Positions 63,423-64,000 of a stretch of 64,000 nt of DNA are shown piece after piece. The stretch is from Certhia americana. Taxonomy: Eukaryota; Chordata; Aves; Passeriformes; Certhiidae. The DNA is taken from assembly GCA_018697195.1 (NCBI GenBank), contig CM031858.1:125132594-125196593 (forward strand), given 5' to 3'. Every line of letters begins with the position of its first letter. Position 1 is the first letter of the stretch. Under the pieces are notes generated by a model. It had not been told where the DNA came from and searched no databases. It saw nothing but the letters and a program-made list of their open reading frames with translations. Position numbers and translations under genes: made by a program.

Positions 63423-64000
63423 CACAGGATCACAGATCACAGAATCATTTAGATTGGAAAAGACCTCCAAGATCATTGAGTCCAACCTTTGACTGATCAC
63501 TTAGAGCACACCACTACATGCCATGTCCAGTTGTCTCTTGGATATTTTTCCAGGGATGTTGACTCCACCACCCCCCTGGGCAGTCCATTCCAATGTTTAT
63601 CAACTCTTTCTGTGAGGAAACTTTTCCTGATGTCCAAGCTAAACCTCCCTTGGTGCAGACTGAAGCAATGTCCACTTGTCCTGTCACTGATTGCCTGGGA
63701 GAACTGACTCCCACCTTGCTACAACTTCCTTTCAGGTACTTGCAGACAGTGAAAAGGTTTTCCCTGAGCCTCCTTTTCTCCAGGCTAAACAACCCCAGCT
63801 TCCTCAGCCACTCCTCATAGGACTTATGTTCCAGCCCCTTCTCTGGACATGATCCAGCATCTCGATGTCCTTGCTGTGAGAGGCTCAAAACTGAGCACAG
63901 TACTCGAGGTGTGGCCTCACCAGTGCCCAATACATGGGAACAGCCACTGCCCTGATCTTTGCTGATACAGGCCATTGACCTTCTTGTCCACCTGGGCATG
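63423..64000 (-). mobile_element. CR1 LINE copy, runs off the window
   Basis: The plus strand opens with the antisense CR1 terminus ('gatcacagatcacagaatca') and continues through 'ccagggatgttgactccacc', 'tttctccaggctaaacaacc' and 'tactcgaggtgtggcctcac'. The minus strand still has a long open frame whose segment '[18 protein letters not shown]' is the usual C-terminal end of the CR1 reverse transcriptase reading frame, so this is one of the younger CR1 copies here. It continues past 64,000. Confidence 0.93.

Noticed and set aside
63514..63999. 161-codon open frame on the minus strand
   Set aside because: It is the CR1 LINE copy read in its own sense; the '[18 protein letters not shown]' segment is the CR1 reverse-transcriptase tail and not a host gene.

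Overview
The window looks like nuclear DNA from a bird, probably a songbird (passerine). It is AT-rich and gene-poor. Several truncated CR1 LINE copies are scattered through it, mostly on the minus strand. One short element has a tRNA-Ile-like head and a CR1-like tail, the build known for the SINE family of passerines. The only intact genes are two four-exon fatty-acid-binding-protein (FABP) genes whose proteins match avian/mammalian PMP2 (FABP8) and FABP4. The setting therefore corresponds to the vertebrate FABP5-PMP2-FABP4 cluster.

Layout. Bases 1-41,600 hold no gene I can support: a probable solo LTR at 378-1808, CR1 copies (8.3-9.0 kb, 29.2 kb, 36.0 kb), the tRNA-Ile SINE at 35.4 kb, and a few simple repeats, among them a C28-A17 run and a 31-bp tandem repeat. 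PMP2 lies on the minus strand at 41,788-45,566 and FABP4 on the minus strand at 51,664-54,816. They are arranged head to tail with about 6.1 kb between them. Each has four exons with CDS lengths of 73, 173, 102 and 51 nt, and each encodes 132 residues. Both carry the same promoter layout, an inverted CCAAT box about 30 bp upstream of a TTTAAA box, and a poly(A) signal 160-180 nt after the stop.

The most notable observation is an apparently undescribed third FABP locus on the opposite (plus) strand at 56,969-58,311, head to head with FABP4. All four FABP exons can be traced there in order, three of them still behind an AG acceptor. The start codon is GTG, the conserved exon-1 Trp codon is TGA, there are further stops and indels, and all three splice donors are lost. 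It is a decayed gene or an old inverted duplicate. A 455-bp solo LTR with 8-bp inverted ends and a 4-bp target duplication sits 185 bp after its last exon. From there to 63.4 kb I see no gene. A 20-bp-arm perfect palindrome and another CR1 copy close the window.

The two intact genes encode cytosolic lipid chaperones. PMP2 is known mainly from myelinating glia and FABP4 from adipocytes and macrophages. The shared promoter layout, strand and intron positions point to tandem duplication. No copies of the other mammalian cluster members (FABP5, FABP9, FABP12) were recognised as intact genes here.
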